A stretch of DNA of 64,000 nt from Varroa destructor (taxonomy: Eukaryota > Arthropoda > Arachnida > Mesostigmata > Varroidae). Location: the NCBI RefSeq assembly GCF_002443255.2, contig NW_019211458.1, positions 24,560,757 through 24,624,756 of the forward strand. Reading direction: 5' to 3'. Below are positions 51,801 to 64,000 of this stretch, piece after piece. The stretch's first letter is position 1. Every line of letters begins with the position of its first letter. Position numbers and translations under genes: made by a program. The notes beneath the pieces were generated by a model. That model searched no databases, was not told where the DNA came from, and worked only from the letters and a program-made list of their open reading frames with translations.

Positions 51801-54800
51801 AGGGACACTGGCGCTACGAATGTTAGATAACAAATACAGAGTATCATGGTAACCTTTTCTGAGATCTAGCAACGCCGTAGCATAACGACATGTAGAATGC
51901 GTTTAAGCTAAACTGTATTTCAACCATATAGCAGTTTTGATTAATTTCTCGATAGACCTGTATCAGTCTATAAGATAGTGACATTCTGATCCTTGCGTTT
52001 AGTCGAATAGAATGGCCTATTGGCCTGAAGTGTACGTTTAGAGTTATACTCTCGAAGACTGAGCGAGCCGTTAGTATTGCTTATATACGAAGCATATAGA
52101 GGACGATCCCTTTCACATTTACACAACACAATGCCTTTGTGTAACGACAAATGCTAGAACAACCACGACACAGCTCTCAAATCAATCAACTAAACTTCCT
52201 AAACACTTGTATCAAAGCCTAGCAAATAACAGGAACGCTACCCAGATGGTTATAGCCGAAGCTATTATTTGATCACGGTTTGAAGCGTACTACAGAACAG
52301 GATCCATACTTATCATTATATTCTATATAATACTAGCATATTGCTTGTATTTTTATTTAGATCAGCACAATTGCTCCACATGGGAAAAATCGATGGCAGA
52401 ACTGCAATGTTGACTTCCCAAAGTTTCCGTATCAATGAGAAAGCATTTTTGTAGATGAGTTTGTACCACTACAATCTAGGGAATTTCTCCTTTGCACGAA
52501 CTCGGTAATATATGAGCTGAAAGTGACAGACATGATTCCAAGAAAACGTAGACTATTCGTACCCGAACAAGTTATTGAAGTTTAGCCTTAGAGTCGCATA
52601 TAGCCCTTATCGAGTTAAATCACTAACATTGCACGGGACTAAGATGAATGAAAAAAAGAGCATCCGAGCGTGAATACAGCGTCTGAAATGGAAAAATGCA
52701 GTAATGTATAACCCAGTCAAGGACAGGAATCGTTTTACAAAAATTAATTAGCTGACTGCCCATTGAAAAATGGAAAAATTGTAGAAAGGAAGTTATAATT
52801 AAGCGCTGCTGATTCTTCAACGCTTCCTGCCACAGTGGACTTGAAAAACACAGTACATAATATGGAAGCATATTATTATCGAGCTGTACGTCGAACGGTA
52901 ACCAATAAATAACCAAAATGTGATTGCTTGCGAGCTAGGCTCAACTCGCATGTGTTGCAAATTTTACATATACATTTTGTTAAATAAAACAGTAGATAAT
53001 GGCTCGTGTGCTGAAATGGTGCAATACATTCGTTTGCAAAGACGCATGTAAAATGCATATGTGTAGCTCTGCGCAGAGGAGTGATGAACGTTTCTTTCCA
53101 ACCCCCATCTTTTTCTTGATGCAAATACTCCATTTAGTATATATTGTGTATACAAGCTCCGAATACAAGTATACGCTTTCTGCCTTCAGGCATTGGCACT
53201 TGACTGAGCAAAAAAAAAAAGGGAAAATTAACTTTTTTTTTCTTATCAATGAGATGTGTCGTACCTTTCTGTTACGATTATTTTTTACTTTTCTATTATC
53301 TACGATTTTATAGGCGATTTAGTATTGCCAAGTTCCTACATAGCGGCACGGTTGATTTTTATTTCAAAGATAGAAAACCTAACAGAACGATCCAATTATC
53401 AGTTTTTCTTGGACGGTCCCTTAGAAGCTTATGGTTTGACTTCCCGCGTAGGGGGATCGCAGAGAAATTCGCGCACGAATAAACAAATAATCAAATGAGC
53501 AAACGGGTTTTGTCAATTCAAAAGCTATAACTTGATAAAAATGCAGGACAACAGACAATCAAATTGCTTGGGCTGAACGCTCAGTATGGCACTTGCCCCT
53601 AAGGGTTTCGAACTGCCTATTCTGAGCAGCAGACGGCGATTACGGCTAAACATGTATCAGGAAAGTTGTCAAAAGCTTCTCACGGCAGTAGTTGTATGGA
53701 TAGTAGTTTCCGGGACTCGTATTTAGACAATACCCGAACCTATAGGGTTAAAAAGTTAGGAGTACTTAGCGAGTGCTATAGCTTAGGGCCATTAAAGCCC
53801 ATCGCACAGTGCCTATTAGGGCCAAGGACACTAGCATAAAAGCGGCCTTGGCCCTATTAGGCACTATTACCTGGAATCTAAGAGAGAAGTAAAGGCACAG
53901 CCGACGCGACGAATAATATGGAAGGCAAAGTCGTATACATATGGCAAAAAGAATTAAAGGCAATACCTAGTTTATCTCCATGAGCGCAGTTAGGAACACT
54001 ATTCATAACATAGAGGCCTGAACTGCACGCCTTGATAAAGACCTCACTACCTTAAGCAGACGCTCAAAGACAACGGAGCCTTTTAAAGGCATCTTTACGA
54101 AATCGATAAAGCCCCGTCAGATACTCACGTCCTACGCACGATAGGCCGCAGCACACGCTGACGATCGGTACAGCACATTACTCGCACAAAGAAAAACACA
54201 TTAAATTACGTCTAGGAAATAACTTGTAACGGTTTCATAATCCGGCCGCTAGCGGGCAGGCGACATTTGGACGAAAGAGACGATTTGTTAAGTTACAGCT
54301 AAGCAACGTCGCAAACGATTAATGCACATTGTAACAACAATAAGCAGTAATGGAAAAAACCGCGCAGTCCTTTGCCTTTTTTTATTGCGTAACTTACCTA
54401 AGAGATTGCCGACGCTGGATATATAGCGTTAGGCTATTGTTATGTCGTGATCGAAGCAGCGGTATGTTACTGTCAAATTCTCTGAGCTACTAGATTTGTG
54501 TATTGTTTTGATCGTGCTTCCTTTGGTAGATCACAATGTCCTGTCTTTTACGATTCTGCCAGGGCGCGTCGCCGTCCTTTCCTAAAGTGCCTTGCTAACA
54601 GCAGCAGTGTCCTACAATAAAGACCTGTAGTTTTCTATGTCGAAATTTACCATAATTCTCCTTGGGGCTAGACCCATTAAGTATATTGTGTTTCATTTGC
54701 TTTACTCACGCCCACAAACGCTCAATATTCGCTTTCTACTATGTACTAATCTCCTGCCATTCGTCCCTCCTTCCTATATTCCGTCGCTAAGTTAAAAGCC

Positions 54801-54890
54801 GGTTTCTTTACTCGTTTGCGTTCGCAGAGCAGGCGGGCTCATTGTTAAACGAAATCTTTCAACAAAATAGGTTGTACACGCTTTGTCGGT
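48873..54890. other. AT-rich stretch, no supported gene
   Basis: A minus-strand open frame of 158 codons (48869-49345) begins at TTG, is AT-rich and has no recognisable domain. Otherwise only short ORFs and the hairpin at 53808. Confidence 0.45.
53808..53865. repeat. 20-bp near-perfect hairpin, 18-nt loop
   Basis: AGTGCCTATTAGGGCCAAGG pairs with CCTTGGCCCTATTAGGCACT with one mismatch. The 58-nt size and stem length are within the range of small pre-miRNAs. Each arm also contains CCTATTAGG, itself nearly palindromic. Confidence 0.85.
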
Positions 54891-54892
54891 CG

Positions 54893-55133
54893 TCACAGTG
54901 GCCTATTTCGGCTTGAACGTCGTCCGATGTCGGTAACATCTACATGTATTCCACCGCTGTTAGCCTTCATTGGCGTCACAATATAGCTGGCATCGCCTGT
55001 GTGTATGCTCGTATATATTTTTCTAATATTTCGCCGCTGACCCAGGATGGTAGTTTCGGAACGCGAGTCCAATGACACTTTCAGTCTTCCTATAGACGGA
55101 GTGAATGTGGTACCGGTAGCCGGATTGAGCATA
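54893..55133 (-). CDS. Candidate terminal exon (unassigned)
   Basis: Begins after a good acceptor (TTCGTTCTCTGAATGCTTACGTGCAG), phase 2, and is open for 79 codons to TGA. It reads MLNPATGTTFTPSIGRLKVS and continues LDSRSETTILGQRRNIRKIY, ending GGIHVDVTDIGRR and a short tail. LDSRSETTIL resembles the active-site region of LTR-retrotransposon proteases (LDSGSxxTIL) but lacks the required glycine and the rest of the fold, so it may equally be the cytoplasmic tail of a cellular protein. Confidence 0.25.
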
Positions 55134-55756
55134 CTGCACGTAAGCATTCAGAGAACGAAAGAGGCAAGGTCCGAGAAAGTGACAATTAGATTGGCCGTAC
55201 GTGTCATCCTTACACCCATGTATGTTTGTGCTCCATAGGATTTAATGGAAGTGTATTCGACGTGTGTGTACCATGTTCGAGGCGCTATCTCATAACAGAA
55301 AAGTCTCCTGGTTTTTTCGTAAATGCATGAAAGGCCAGTGAACGTCGCTAGCAACGGTGCAGCTACAGTTACGACTACGGTAAAGCATCATATGGACACG
55401 TACGAGATTTATGGTAGCCAGCGGAGGACCAACTCGTGCTGGAGATCTCCTGGTATCTATGTTTTTTGGGGACGGTACAGTTCATTGCTAGTAGCTACGG
55501 AACAGGTGAACGTAAGAAAGAAGCCTGGAGCAATTAACAGCCAAGCTCTGTTCGCTACAAACACCCACACATGGGCATATTCTCATCTCAGAGAGAATTA
55601 CGTTCCCTGGCGGAAATCAGTCGTGGCGTGTCGTAGGCGATCGAAGTGCGTAAATACTCTAAACGTGGTAAGAAAATCAAAGTTTGTGGAAGTGTCCGAT
55701 CGCACACTGGATTTTGTTGGTAAGCCATCGTAGAGAACATCGCCGACCGTGCTCAG

Positions 55757-55937
55757 ATAGAGATCGTTTTAAGATCCGCCCTTCGCGTGCCTTGCGCTTC
55801 CGCCTTGCTTTTATCATTCCATTACGACTGCTATTATTATTTTTTCTACACGTGTATGATGTCGCCATATCGCTGGTGTGTAAGGTCCACGGAGGCTGCC
55901 CGGAACTGGTGCCGCATTTACTTGCGCTGGCTATCAT
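55757..55937 (+). CDS. Candidate exon with a hydrophobic segment
   Basis: Open frame between a possible acceptor (CGTGCTCAG) and a consensus donor (ATCAT then GTAAGT), phase 2. It contains LAFIIPLRLLLLFFLHVYDV, a probable membrane segment, then VCKVHGGCPELVPHLLALAI. No family recognised. A second possible exon follows at about 56762 with good acceptor TTTCCTTCAG. Confidence 0.25.
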
Positions 55938-56640
55938 GTAAGTACCATCGCACTAACTTATTAAGGCGATACAGACAAGCATTGACTAACGAACGGTGCA
56001 AAAAGACATTTAACAGATTCGAGAGGCCAAAGCGGTCTGGACAGAGACGCCATGTGGATCAGCTGTTGGTTGTTAGTTTTCAGAGGAATAAAAAACGAAA
56101 CGATAAACCATCATCTGCTACATATCTTTTTCATTTTTCTTATAATAGACTCAGCTAACTTGGGGGGCTGAGGTGCGGGTACAGAACTTTCGACTGCGTT
56201 CTGATGTCAGGTGATATTATATATTATACTTATTTTCTTCCTTGTGTGCTTGTTAAGAAATTTAACATTTGTTCATTCAGTTAGATTTACGTACCTGATA
56301 AAATACTCTATACAAATACACGTCACTATATCGCAACACAGTGACATTTGACCCTGCTTTCACTGACGATAATTATCACTCATGCTTACATGCATCATAC
56401 AAAGGCATCTTAATTCAATATATATGGTAACTGCCTTTGGAGTTATGTAACTTAAAGTATGTGACTGTACGGATTAAGGACCAGTGTAATGGAAACTTGG
56501 GTCAATTTGTCTTTGCTAATTAACAACGGCGTTCTGAGCGCAAAGGACGCATTTGATCTAGAGGGGGCTATTAAATCCGGCCGGGAACATCGACAATAAT
56601 AATCAAGCGCTTATATAGCTTAGTAGTGTTAATTCGATTC

Positions 56641-56656
56641 TATATATATATATATA
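56641..56656. repeat. TA microsatellite
   Basis: Eight TA units next to the candidate exon region. Confidence 0.75.
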
Positions 56657-56664
56657 AATTTCAG

Positions 56665-56920
56665 GTAGAGGGCTAATACGCTAAACAAATATGCTGATTT
56701 ATCCTTTCGAATTTGGGCCGATTGGAAGATTTTTTCCACGGTCAGTATCGGTTTCCTTCAGGAAGGGGTCATCCAGACTGCCCTGCCCAGGCGAAAACCT
56801 TACAAGGTCTATTTGGCAGTTTAATTCACATATGTGGTACCTCACAACAGCTGAGCGCTGCACTGAAAATTGGTGAAGCGCTAGCATCATTGTTAACTGG
56901 ATTGCGGATGGATGTATAAC
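56665..56920 (+). CDS. Candidate exon region, two overlapping open frames
   Basis: One frame (to TAA at 56919) reads FFHGQYRFPSGRGHPDCPAQ and ends LKIGEALASLLTGLRMDV; another (to TGA at 56876) reads KGSSRLPCPGENLTRSIWQF after the TTTCCTTCAG acceptor at 56752-56761. Both look protein-like and only one could be used per transcript. The second is in phase with the exon at 55757. Confidence 0.2.
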
Positions 56921-59900
56921 GAGCAAGCGGTACACGACGTATAAATTAGTGTTCCTTATTCCGACTTAATTGCTGGATGGGAAGCATTTTATTGGAAGAG
57001 CAGGATACGTGAAATATGTTCACTGCAACGGGCTAGCTGTTGCTAATAGAATAACTGGATCATGCAAACAAATTTAATGCAGTGGTATAAATCAATTAGT
57101 ACCGCAGGAAACCCGGATTACTACCATGCATCCATCTTAGTTTAACAAATTTTAAGGGATACGGCTCAAGGTCTCCCGCGACGTTGGGCATCAATGATTC
57201 AGAGCACGCAAAAAAGTTCCAATGCTTCAAACAACGACAGAGCGATTCTTATTTGTCGGCATGAAATCAACTTTTCAATGGTCGACACAAGGTTGTCAAT
57301 CATAAATTGAGGTTGCGACACAACGCTTATCTTTTTAGCAAAGACTAACGATAAGGGACCTGTACCTACAAAAGCTGTAAGTATTGGTTCAACGAGCCGT
57401 TGCATGCAACTAGGCCTAGGATAAATTCAAAGTATACGCCAAATGACTCCTGTCAAATCAACAAAAAAGATGCAAAACATACAATGTATTATAGATATTT
57501 GCGTGATTCCACTTTACGATAGCACTTACAGAAGCTTCTGGTTAGTTCTTTCCTAACTTTGGGAGCCTTTGTTAAACCTCTTATAATCCTCATAAGTTTT
57601 TTTTTTACCAATGTTTCAATGTTTCCAAAGAGTTCCACGTCTACTTTTGCCCTAAGTACTAGCACCTGATGTTGCTGATTTGTTTGGTCAATAGGTCAGC
57701 AATAGACTTTATGTCATAACAGACACGGGTAACAGAACATATTTTGTAATATCGGCCTCTGCATGACTATTGTAGCATTTAATAGAATCTACTGATATGC
57801 GTACCTGTAAAGCTGCGAGAAGAAGCGCTGAACAGAGATCCCAGTGGCAGTGATTAAACCAGGCCGTGGGAATTTGTGCCAGGCATACTGGTATCCTTCC
57901 TAAACGGATAGGTAACTCTTGTGTAGAATGTCTTGAAGAAGGGAATACTTACTATAGATGTATACTATATAAAACAACTATTATTGTAAAAATTTCCTGA
58001 ATTTCGAAATACATAGGTACGAGAACGGTTTAACGGATTCTGAATAATCATACCATTTACATAATTTAATTGATTTCAAAATTTCGTTGTCTGCGCTCCT
58101 TCGATACAAACCACATCTCGCTTGATGGGCAGATTCGTGTAGCCAATTTTCTTTAGTGGAAACACCCTGGTCTCTAAACAGGAAAGCAACATTAGCTCGA
58201 GTTCGGTATTTATATAAGCACCTCTATTTTATTGGGATACATACATTAACTAACGATAAAAAAAAAAGAGCGAATATTCCTTATGGGCAGGATCGACCCT
58301 ATCAGAGACAGTCAGAAAAAATCACAACTTTCACATATTTTCCTTTTATCTATAAGCTGTTTTCATTAACGGCTGCTAAGAAATACCTGTATCTCAATTC
58401 AGACGTTAGCAGTTCTGATGGGTAATTGGTCCATATTCGTATTTTACTATGCTTCTTTTTGTCCTGGTACAAACAAATGGCAACGAATTAACTTGTTCAT
58501 TTGTGAGTAGGACAGCTTCATGTATAGCACAGGAATCAGTGCCATGAGAGTGACCGGCAGCAGATTACACTAACAAGCCTTATTAATATCTCTACGCGAT
58601 GTTGCGGCTGTTTTTGGGAACCGAAAACCAAGTGTATGCCAATTTGCTGGTAGACAGTCGGCAGTTATAACGCGCTCGGTACGCGCGTCTAGGACCCCAT
58701 AGGACAACTTAAGTCAGTCTTCCTTCTTATCCCTTCTATCTCTATTCTATCTAAACCAACTTACGACTCTGTCGGCGGCGGTGGCAGATTTGCGAGTACT
58801 GAATACACACACTCCATACTGTTGCATGGTTGAGTATATAAAATTGTCGGGAGCAAGCGAATAAGTTACGGTGTTTGCAGAAATAGGCTAGAACAAGCAG
58901 GCTACGTATTGCATAACAAAGATACCGACTGAATTGGCATACCTGTCATTGCTTATGCTGTCGCTGCGTATTGATATTTGACATTACAGAAGCTTGACGG
59001 CGCACAGATAGAAGGTTCTCGTCACGATCGGGACGGTGAAGCATTTCGCGACCGCATTAACGCGCCTATCGGCGTTAGGAAACATCCGGACGTCACGGAC
59101 GCTCTCACGAAATCATTTTAAGGGTGAAGTAGCAGAGCAAGCAAAACAACTGGCGATAAGTTTATGTTTGTTCTTGTCTATGTGTTGATGTCTGGCTGTG
59201 TCGATGTTTGCATAATCCGCTAACAACTGGAGGGCTTTCGAAGCCGTCCATTGCGAAATTTTTGTCCTGTGTCGTTGTGTAACAGAATATGTAGTGCCTT
59301 ACATCTCGGTAAGTCTGTCTACCATCATGGACCGTTGTGTATACTCAGCTATTGGAGGCACGGTAAGCCACCGGCTAAAATTGGCGTTAACGCCATTGTT
59401 ACCAGTGTTGGTCCCATTTTTTCTATAATAATCGAAATGTAATTTGTGAAACAATTCTCACTGGTTTTTTGAATGCATTAATACAACAGTGCATCATAAA
59501 AGCTTCCAGCTGTCAAGACTAAAGGCAGATCATCACTGGTGAAGCTGAATGAATACAAAATCTTCTTGCAAATTTCTTGAGCCTTGACAATGAAGATAAT
59601 GATCCGATCTATGCGTGTTCAGCTTGTTCCAAATGTACGATTACTGAATGAAACTCGTAGACAAACTAATTTAATCGAATACCTCATTCAGCCCTTCAGG
59701 TATATTCACATTAGGATAGAGCGGAAAGTTAAATAGACAAGAAAGCCGAACGCTTGTGGTCACTATAAAGTGATTTCTAATTAATATAAATAAACCGCCT
59801 TGGATTTATCTAGTGCTCATAAAATATGGCCCGTCTGAAGCATCACTGGCTTGACAGAAACAATTATTACTAGCAATAATAAAAGTAGTAGCAATAAAAA

Positions 59901-60656
59901 GTCTTCCTAAAATCCAAACGGCTCGTTACAAATTGTATGCATAAGTCGAAGAATGAACCCCGTGCTGGGCGTTTGCTGCTATTGACTCCCCCCCGTTGTA
60001 CGATCGAAACGCCACATCAACTATTCCATTAATACGTTACGCGCCGTTCAAAATAAGCATCTAGTAATAGCGCATCGCCATCGCTCTTATTCCTTTATAG
60101 GGAGCGATTTGCAGTGCTAGATCTCATCGAGTATCTCGTTAGTTAAGCTTGTATACTTCCTCCTATACTAGCTCCTTGGTTGTATAAACCACTATTAACA
60201 TACGCCAACGTAGGCTGTTAATGCCTATGAGGAACGATTATTGCGAGATTACACGAACACAATTACGATGGTTTGTCTTCTCATTCTGCACAGGTATAAG
60301 GCCCTGAGTGGCAGGAGTTTTTCTAGCTAAACGTCCCCATGATAGAAATAACGTATTTTAACGCCTACCTATTTTTAGTTCATTAAATTTAGGGGCACAT
60401 AACGCGCCTAGGAGCGGAGCGTGAACGCTCCTTCAAACTGGAAAGGGAAATCCTTTTCAGGTAGTAGTAGTACCTCGTCGAGGCCGCACCGAATCAAACA
60501 TTTGAAACGTGTCAGCTGAACTATACAAGCTATGATAGTTGGACATGTCTCTTGAACAGTAAGAACTCAAGTACCAATTTAATGGCATAGGTTTATTAGG
60601 CCAAATTATACTTCAATTCAGGATCGTATCCTTGGTAGGTCACATAGATAGACGTA

Positions 60657-60657
60657 G

Positions 60658-60681
<24 letters not shown>
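60657..60681. repeat. TA microsatellite
   Basis: About 12 TA units followed by TGTATGTATA. Confidence 0.85.
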
Positions 60682-60689
<8 letters not shown>

Positions 60690-63250
60690 ACCAAAATAAT
60701 CATTGACCATAAATGTTGTTCTTATAAAAACTTATGGCTTAGTTGCTATGCAAAACCAAAATCAGTACCTATCATCTACGTGCCTTGATGTTTGCCGCGT
60801 GTATCGCAAACGAGTAACATACACGATTCCGTACTCGGGGAATATAAAATGGCTTTTGCCATACGGTGAGCCAAAAATTAGTCGAGTAGTTATGAACGAA
60901 TGTCTAAGACGCTCGGAGCGATGCTGGTGGTTATCTAGCCTAAATATCTAAAATTCTATGGGTGTTGTAGTGACGAGTCAATTTGGCTTTCGCAAAGTTC
61001 ACTTAGCTTAACAAATGCAGTTACAGACAAACGTCGTTAGGTTGATAAAGATCACCACGTATTTAGAGAAATCAGAAAAGGTATAGCCCCAGAGTGCAGG
61101 GCAAGCAAACTGCTACGATACAATTGGTGCCTTTACCGCCACCGGAGCATTAGGACGCCTCGAAATGGAGAGCAGTGCGGAGCCATGCGCGTAATCTACG
61201 GCTCAGCAGATCGCTGGCTGAGTACAATAGGCCAAAGCCGAACGGCATAAAGCAACAGCTGATTAGATGCCAATCTGAGATAGCTGGGCTTAGCCCCAGA
61301 TGCTGGCAATGGGTCGTCTCTTAGATCCTGACATAGGTCCTCTCTGATCGGCGTCGCTATAGTCGAGTTTCGTTCTTGACGACAGCCCCACTCTAGCGTC
61401 ACCCCTTATCCTGACTTGAACCACTGCTACTGATTGGAATGATGACCGAAAAGCGAGTCGTAGTATTAGTATAGCAGTTACAATGAATCTGCGATGCTGC
61501 TTGTTGCCAACTGGGAAACTGCTCTGATCACAGACCAAGCTTGGGACGCAGTCGATTAAAACGGTAACAAACCATAGTTTCTGATGGCTAACATCTTTGG
61601 TCTAGGAATAGGACCCGTTCGACTAAGGTGAGAGAGTTTCAAGTGCCGGCAGCTGTTCTCAGTATTGCATTTTTCTTCGACTTCGCGGGCAGTTTACAGA
61701 CGAACGCTACAGCTACTAGCAACCCCGGTCTCCGCATATGTTCGAAGTCAGCCCATGTGCAAACATACTGTACATAGTTTAAACTTGCTACGGACTACGG
61801 TGTAATTCAGAGCGCTGTAAATATAATTGTTCTGTAGAAAAGGTGATCGAATTTTCGATCTTGCTTTACTTGTTTGCGTCGAGGGCGGCTCATCGCAGTT
61901 TTGCTCCTTTCGGAACAGCATCTCCGGAACCACCAAACTCACCATAAAAGGATCAGATTAAATTTTCTTATAATGGATTATGAAGCCATAATTACTGAGA
62001 GATTGTGGTTGGTTTAGGATCGAAAAGTCGATGCCTTCGACTTCGCTTGGGAAAGAGCCGAACTGTCTTCGTAAGGCACAAAAAATCCTCATACGAATAC
62101 ACCGATTAGGAAAAACCATAATTCCTATTAGTAAGAAGCCTTGTTTGAGAGTCGATACTAACCCTCGATGTAGCTACTCTCTTAGTTTTATAAATGGGCG
62201 AAATTCTGAGATATCGTCTTCTTTGAAATCAAGGCAGGGCAAACAGCGAACCGAAGACACACAATGGTGCCTATGCTATACCATGTCCCAGCGGATTGTC
62301 AATTCCAAGATAGGAATAAGGCAAGTAAACTTATGATAACTAGTTAAACAACGCTCAAAGGTTATTACCGATAGGCTGACACATTGCCTGTCGTTCATCG
62401 TAACCATAATGGCGGCCAATGCCAACTTACGAAATCTTTCAGACCAGATTAAAAAGCCGTTGCAGCAGGAATATTTGTTTCAACAATCGCTTGGCTTTTC
62501 TATATAGAATGCTCACTGTTTGAGCCCCAATGAAAAGATTAATGAAAAAAAAAATAGATGTTTTCTTTTACAAAAAAGCAACTATTAAAAAATATTTGTT
62601 TGTTTTTGCGCTTAGCGTTATAGCAAATCGTCAGGAAACTGTCTAGAGGCAATTTATTAGACTGCAAAAGCTACTCAAACGCCATTCAAGTGATTTAACC
62701 TGCAGGGTAACTTTCTGAGAACTATGCAGCGGTTGGCTCAAATCGTTCAGCTGCATTACCATCTGGAGCTGGTGCTATACAGGAAGTGTGGTCTTGGAAC
62801 ACTTGGTCGTTTATTGTGGTAGGGCAGTCTCTCGTCCCAATTTTGCCTAATGGAGCTTTCTGACAAACTTTAGTCTTGAAGGCAACCCATATCGAAAATA
62901 AAATTTTCTATTTCGAACAATAGCACACTAGTTGAATTCCGAGTGAACGCCGAGCATCACCGTAGGCCATGAGCCCACCGTGTCTTGCTGTAAAATTCTC
63001 AGGGTAGCATACAATTAGGGGTGGTCTTTTTCCAGAAGGTTGCCACCAGAGATTCGTAGCTTGAGGAGAATTTTCTGTAAATAGTAAAAAAAAAAAAAAC
63101 TGCACAATAACTATGATTTCGTTCCAACAAGGTTGAAAAAATCAAATGGAAGTCTCGTTGGTAGATCTACTCCAGTCTGGATGACGTGAACGGTGATCCG
63201 TCGTAATGTATAGAAATGGTCTATGTCAGATATTGTATATTTGAGGTAGA

Positions 63251-63278
63251 TACCTTCCTTCCTCCCTCCCTTCCTTTA
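63251..63278. repeat. CCTT/CCTC pyrimidine repeat
   Basis: Tandem CCTT and CCTC units; the minus strand is a GGGA/AAGG purine tract. Confidence 0.75.
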
Positions 63279-64000
63279 TATATTGATGTCGTCATTCATT
63301 ATAACGATGAGGACACAGCGGCTAGCATTAAATATTATTATGAAAATGCGGTTTAATCAGAGTGTGATTGGCTTTAGCCATCTTTATTAAACGTTGTGCA
63401 GAGGGATCGGCAAATCTAATCCAAAAGCTTTGAACTGCTAAGCATTTAAAAATGCGTAATATATAATTACGAAATTCAGTTTTTTAACTTCACTGTGACC
63501 TTAGGTTGAACGCGTTAAAGCAGTAAGGTCTACAGCATATCTAATGCTTCAGGAATCAAAACAGCAATACGTCTGCCTTAAAGGGCTTCTATGTTCCTAG
63601 TTTTGCGTCAGGTAACACCGTTGAGCATCCTATCACACAGACGCCTCCCAGCAGCAAACGTAGCTTGTCCGTATGCCCGGGTTTAAACCTGAGTCACAAC
63701 GTGTCCCTAAGACTAACATACAGACATGTTACCCGCTAACTTACCACGGGAATGCCTTGAAAGAGCTGCCTTCCACAAAACACCCCATTTAAATATCAGG
63801 GGAATTTATAACGCGAACTTAGCTTATGAGTCTGCACATTCAGCTGGCTAAGCTACAATCCGGACTTGTTGGACCCTACAAAAGGCTTGCGTTGTACAGG
63901 TATGGCGACCTTGAATAAAGTGTTAAGAGAAACAACATGGGGTGTGGCACAACGCTACGTTAAGTTACCTTTGCCGTGTTGCGCCTGAACTGGTGCAGTT

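Larger units (their letters stand above)
56936..64000. other. AT-rich stretch to the window end, no supported gene
   Basis: Only short ORFs; those at 61290, 62031 and 58156 do not suggest any family. Contains simple repeats at 60657 and 63251 and a 14-bp palindrome TGGCGTTAACGCCA at 59382-59395. Confidence 0.45.

Noticed and set aside
55323..55733. 136-codon plus-strand ORF
   Set aside because: About the length expected once or twice by chance in a window this size; no domain. A GTAAGC donor lies near its end, so it is noted but not called.

Overview
This window is eukaryotic nuclear DNA. Coding sequence sits in short exons with GT/AG borders, separated by AT-rich introns and spacers. Microsatellites are common, and one 100-N assembly gap (22683-22782) lies inside a TA repeat. 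Two genes are recognisable. One is the last exon of a RECQL4-type helicase; the other is a tau-tubulin kinase (TTBK, called Asator in Drosophila). The TTBK gene structure and the general composition fit an arthropod, possibly a mite, but that placement is inference.

Layout. From 118 to 375 (+) is the C-terminal exon of RECQL4. From 22388 down to about 8330 (-) lies the TTBK gene, which I reconstructed as 13 coding exons by following splice sites and reading phase. The two genes converge. The spacer between them (376-8333) holds simple repeats, a perfect hairpin and pyrimidine-skewed blocks, but no gene I can support. Downstream of the gap the window is mostly AT-rich non-coding DNA. The one good complete ORF there is a 126-residue single-pass membrane protein with a PPPPY motif (35376-35756, -). 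Several GC-richer islands (27.0-28.1, 32.3, 41.1-42.9, 45.2-45.6, 48.6-48.9, 54.9-56.9 kb) contain exon-like segments with good splice borders. I could not join them into named genes, and they are given as low-confidence candidates.

The most interesting point is the 3' end of TTBK. Exon 12 is 223 nt, not a multiple of three. If it is included, the last exon is read in a frame that ends after 14 residues, giving VPARRRRYRPLS..., which resembles the ARLRRYK block near the vertebrate TTBK C-terminus. If it is skipped, the same last exon is read in another frame that stays open for 557 residues and encodes a very acidic, disordered-looking tail. One alternative exon could therefore switch the kinase between a short, basic-ended 1131-residue form and a long, acidic 1600-residue form using overlapping reading frames.

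Other non-coding signals are several near-perfect hairpins (6691, 15737, 22966, 28896, 53808), a G-quadruplex motif (34714) and two tRNA-like (SINE-like) fragments near 46.7 and 47.4 kb.
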